DNA from: an uncultured Collinsella sp. | GTDB lineage: Bacteria; Actinomycetota; Coriobacteriia; Coriobacteriales; Coriobacteriaceae | DNA: 5,447 nt | NCBI GenBank assembly: GCA_900551195.1 | Contig: URVD01000126.1 | Location: 1-5,447 of the forward strand | Direction of reading: 5' to 3' | Part shown: piece after piece, positions 4,998 through 5,447 of the stretch | How the letters are laid out: each line of letters starts with the position of its first letter | Numbering within the stretch: position 1 is the stretch's first letter | The notes under the pieces: model-generated | What the model was told of the DNA's origin: nothing | Databases searched by the model: none | Seen by the model: the letters and a program-made list of their open reading frames with translations, nothing else | Translations under genes and position numbers: made by a program

Positions 4998-5447
4998 ATG
5001 GAAAAGGTGAGACGATTGACCGACATCGTGGGAAACGAAACGGTGCGCAGCCTGTGGGACGGCCTCGTGGCCGCGTGCGGCGAGCGCGAGTTCCTCCTCT
5101 TCCGCGATCGCACGGGTTCGACCAGCTCGTACACGTACCGCGCGTTCAACGAGGAGATCGACCGCGCGGCCAACGTGTTCCTCTCGATGGGGGTCGCGGC
5201 CGGCGAGCGCGTGGCCGTGCAGTTGTGCACGTGCCCCGAGTTCATGATGTGCCTGTTCGGGTTGGCGAAGATCGGCGCCGTCATGGTGCCCATGAACGAG
5301 CAGTACCTGGTGGAGGAAGCCGCGTTCGTGCTCGAGCGTACCGAGGCCTCGTGCGCGGTGGTTGAGCCGAAGTTCCTCGACCTGTACCGCGCCGTGCGCG
5401 ACAGCGGCCCGTATTGCCCCAAGGGCGTGCTGGTGGCGCGCACGCAC
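4998..5447 (+). CDS. caiC: CaiC-like crotonobetaine/carnitine-CoA ligase, N-terminal part (runs off the window)
   Basis: CaiC activates carnitine, crotonobetaine or gamma-butyrobetaine to the CoA thioester using ATP, in the cytoplasm, for anaerobic carnitine reduction. The open frame has 150 codons to the window end, roughly the first 29% of a protein of about 520 residues. It reads as the start of an acyl-adenylate-forming (ANL) enzyme: YTYRAFNEEIDRAANVF (45-61), CPEF (79-82) and GLAKIGAVMVPMN (88-100). From memory it aligns closely with E. coli CaiC, including the TDIVG/MDIIG start, PEF and the FGLAKIGA(V/I)MVP block. The ATP-binding loop and the substrate pocket lie beyond the edge, so specificity cannot be checked. 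AGGGGA at 4985-4990 is the ribosome binding site, 7 bases before the ATG. Phe codons are all TTC (8 of 8), unlike the genes before it. Another acyl-CoA synthetase is the alternative. Confidence 0.8.
   Translation, partial: MEKVRRLTDIVGNETVRSLWDGLVAACGEREFLLFRDRTGSTSSYTYRAFNEEIDRAANVFLSMGVAAGERVAVQLCTCPEFMMCLFGLAKIGAVMVPMNEQYLVEEAAFVLERTEASCAVVEPKFLDLYRAVRDSGPYCPKGVLVARTH

Overview
The window carries an accessory gene set for anaerobic, selenium-dependent molybdenum hydroxylase metabolism, of the kind that accompanies purine or hydantoin breakdown in gut anaerobes, followed by the start of an unrelated carnitine-CoA ligase gene. GC is high, ribosome binding sites are strong, and the gene families match high-GC Gram-positive gut anaerobes. 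A member of the Coriobacteriia (Collinsella/Eggerthella type) is my best guess, from overall impression and not from a marker gene.

Layout. Bases 1-49 hold at most the tail of an unidentified upstream gene. An intrinsic terminator with a continuous 17-bp stem (50-88) closes it. mocA (177-791, +), a molybdopterin nucleotidyltransferase, is followed after 9 bases by a D-hydantoinase/dihydropyrimidinase (801-2169, +). The hydantoinase is intact end to end except for one extra base in a GGG run at 1640-1642, which shifts the frame. yqeC (2249-2986, -) converges on it across a compact palindromic repeat (2183-2255) that also supplies the yqeC stop codon. A short AT-rich divergent promoter region (about 3000-3027) separates yqeC from yqeB (3089-3883, +), and xdhC (3893-4852, +) follows yqeB after 9 bases. 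After xdhC come three near-tandem perfect stem-loops (4864-4980) and then the first 150 codons of caiC (4998 to the window end).

How the genes fit together. MocA makes the cytidine dinucleotide form of the molybdenum cofactor. XdhC-family proteins bind and deliver the mature cofactor to a xanthine dehydrogenase-type enzyme. YqeB and YqeC are conserved partners of selenium-dependent molybdenum hydroxylases. The hydantoinase would open a cyclic amide ring in the same pathway. Escherichia coli has the same families together (hyuA, yqeB, yqeC, mocA). The hydroxylase itself is not in the window and should lie nearby.

The caiC segment differs in composition: all 8 Phe codons are TTC, against 14 TTT to 2 TTC in yqeB plus xdhC. 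It is either separately acquired DNA or an assembly join. I found no wholly new system. The points most worth a second look are the hydantoinase frameshift, the overlapping stem-loops before caiC, the composition switch there, the palindrome between the convergent genes, and cysteine clusters in YqeC and YqeB.
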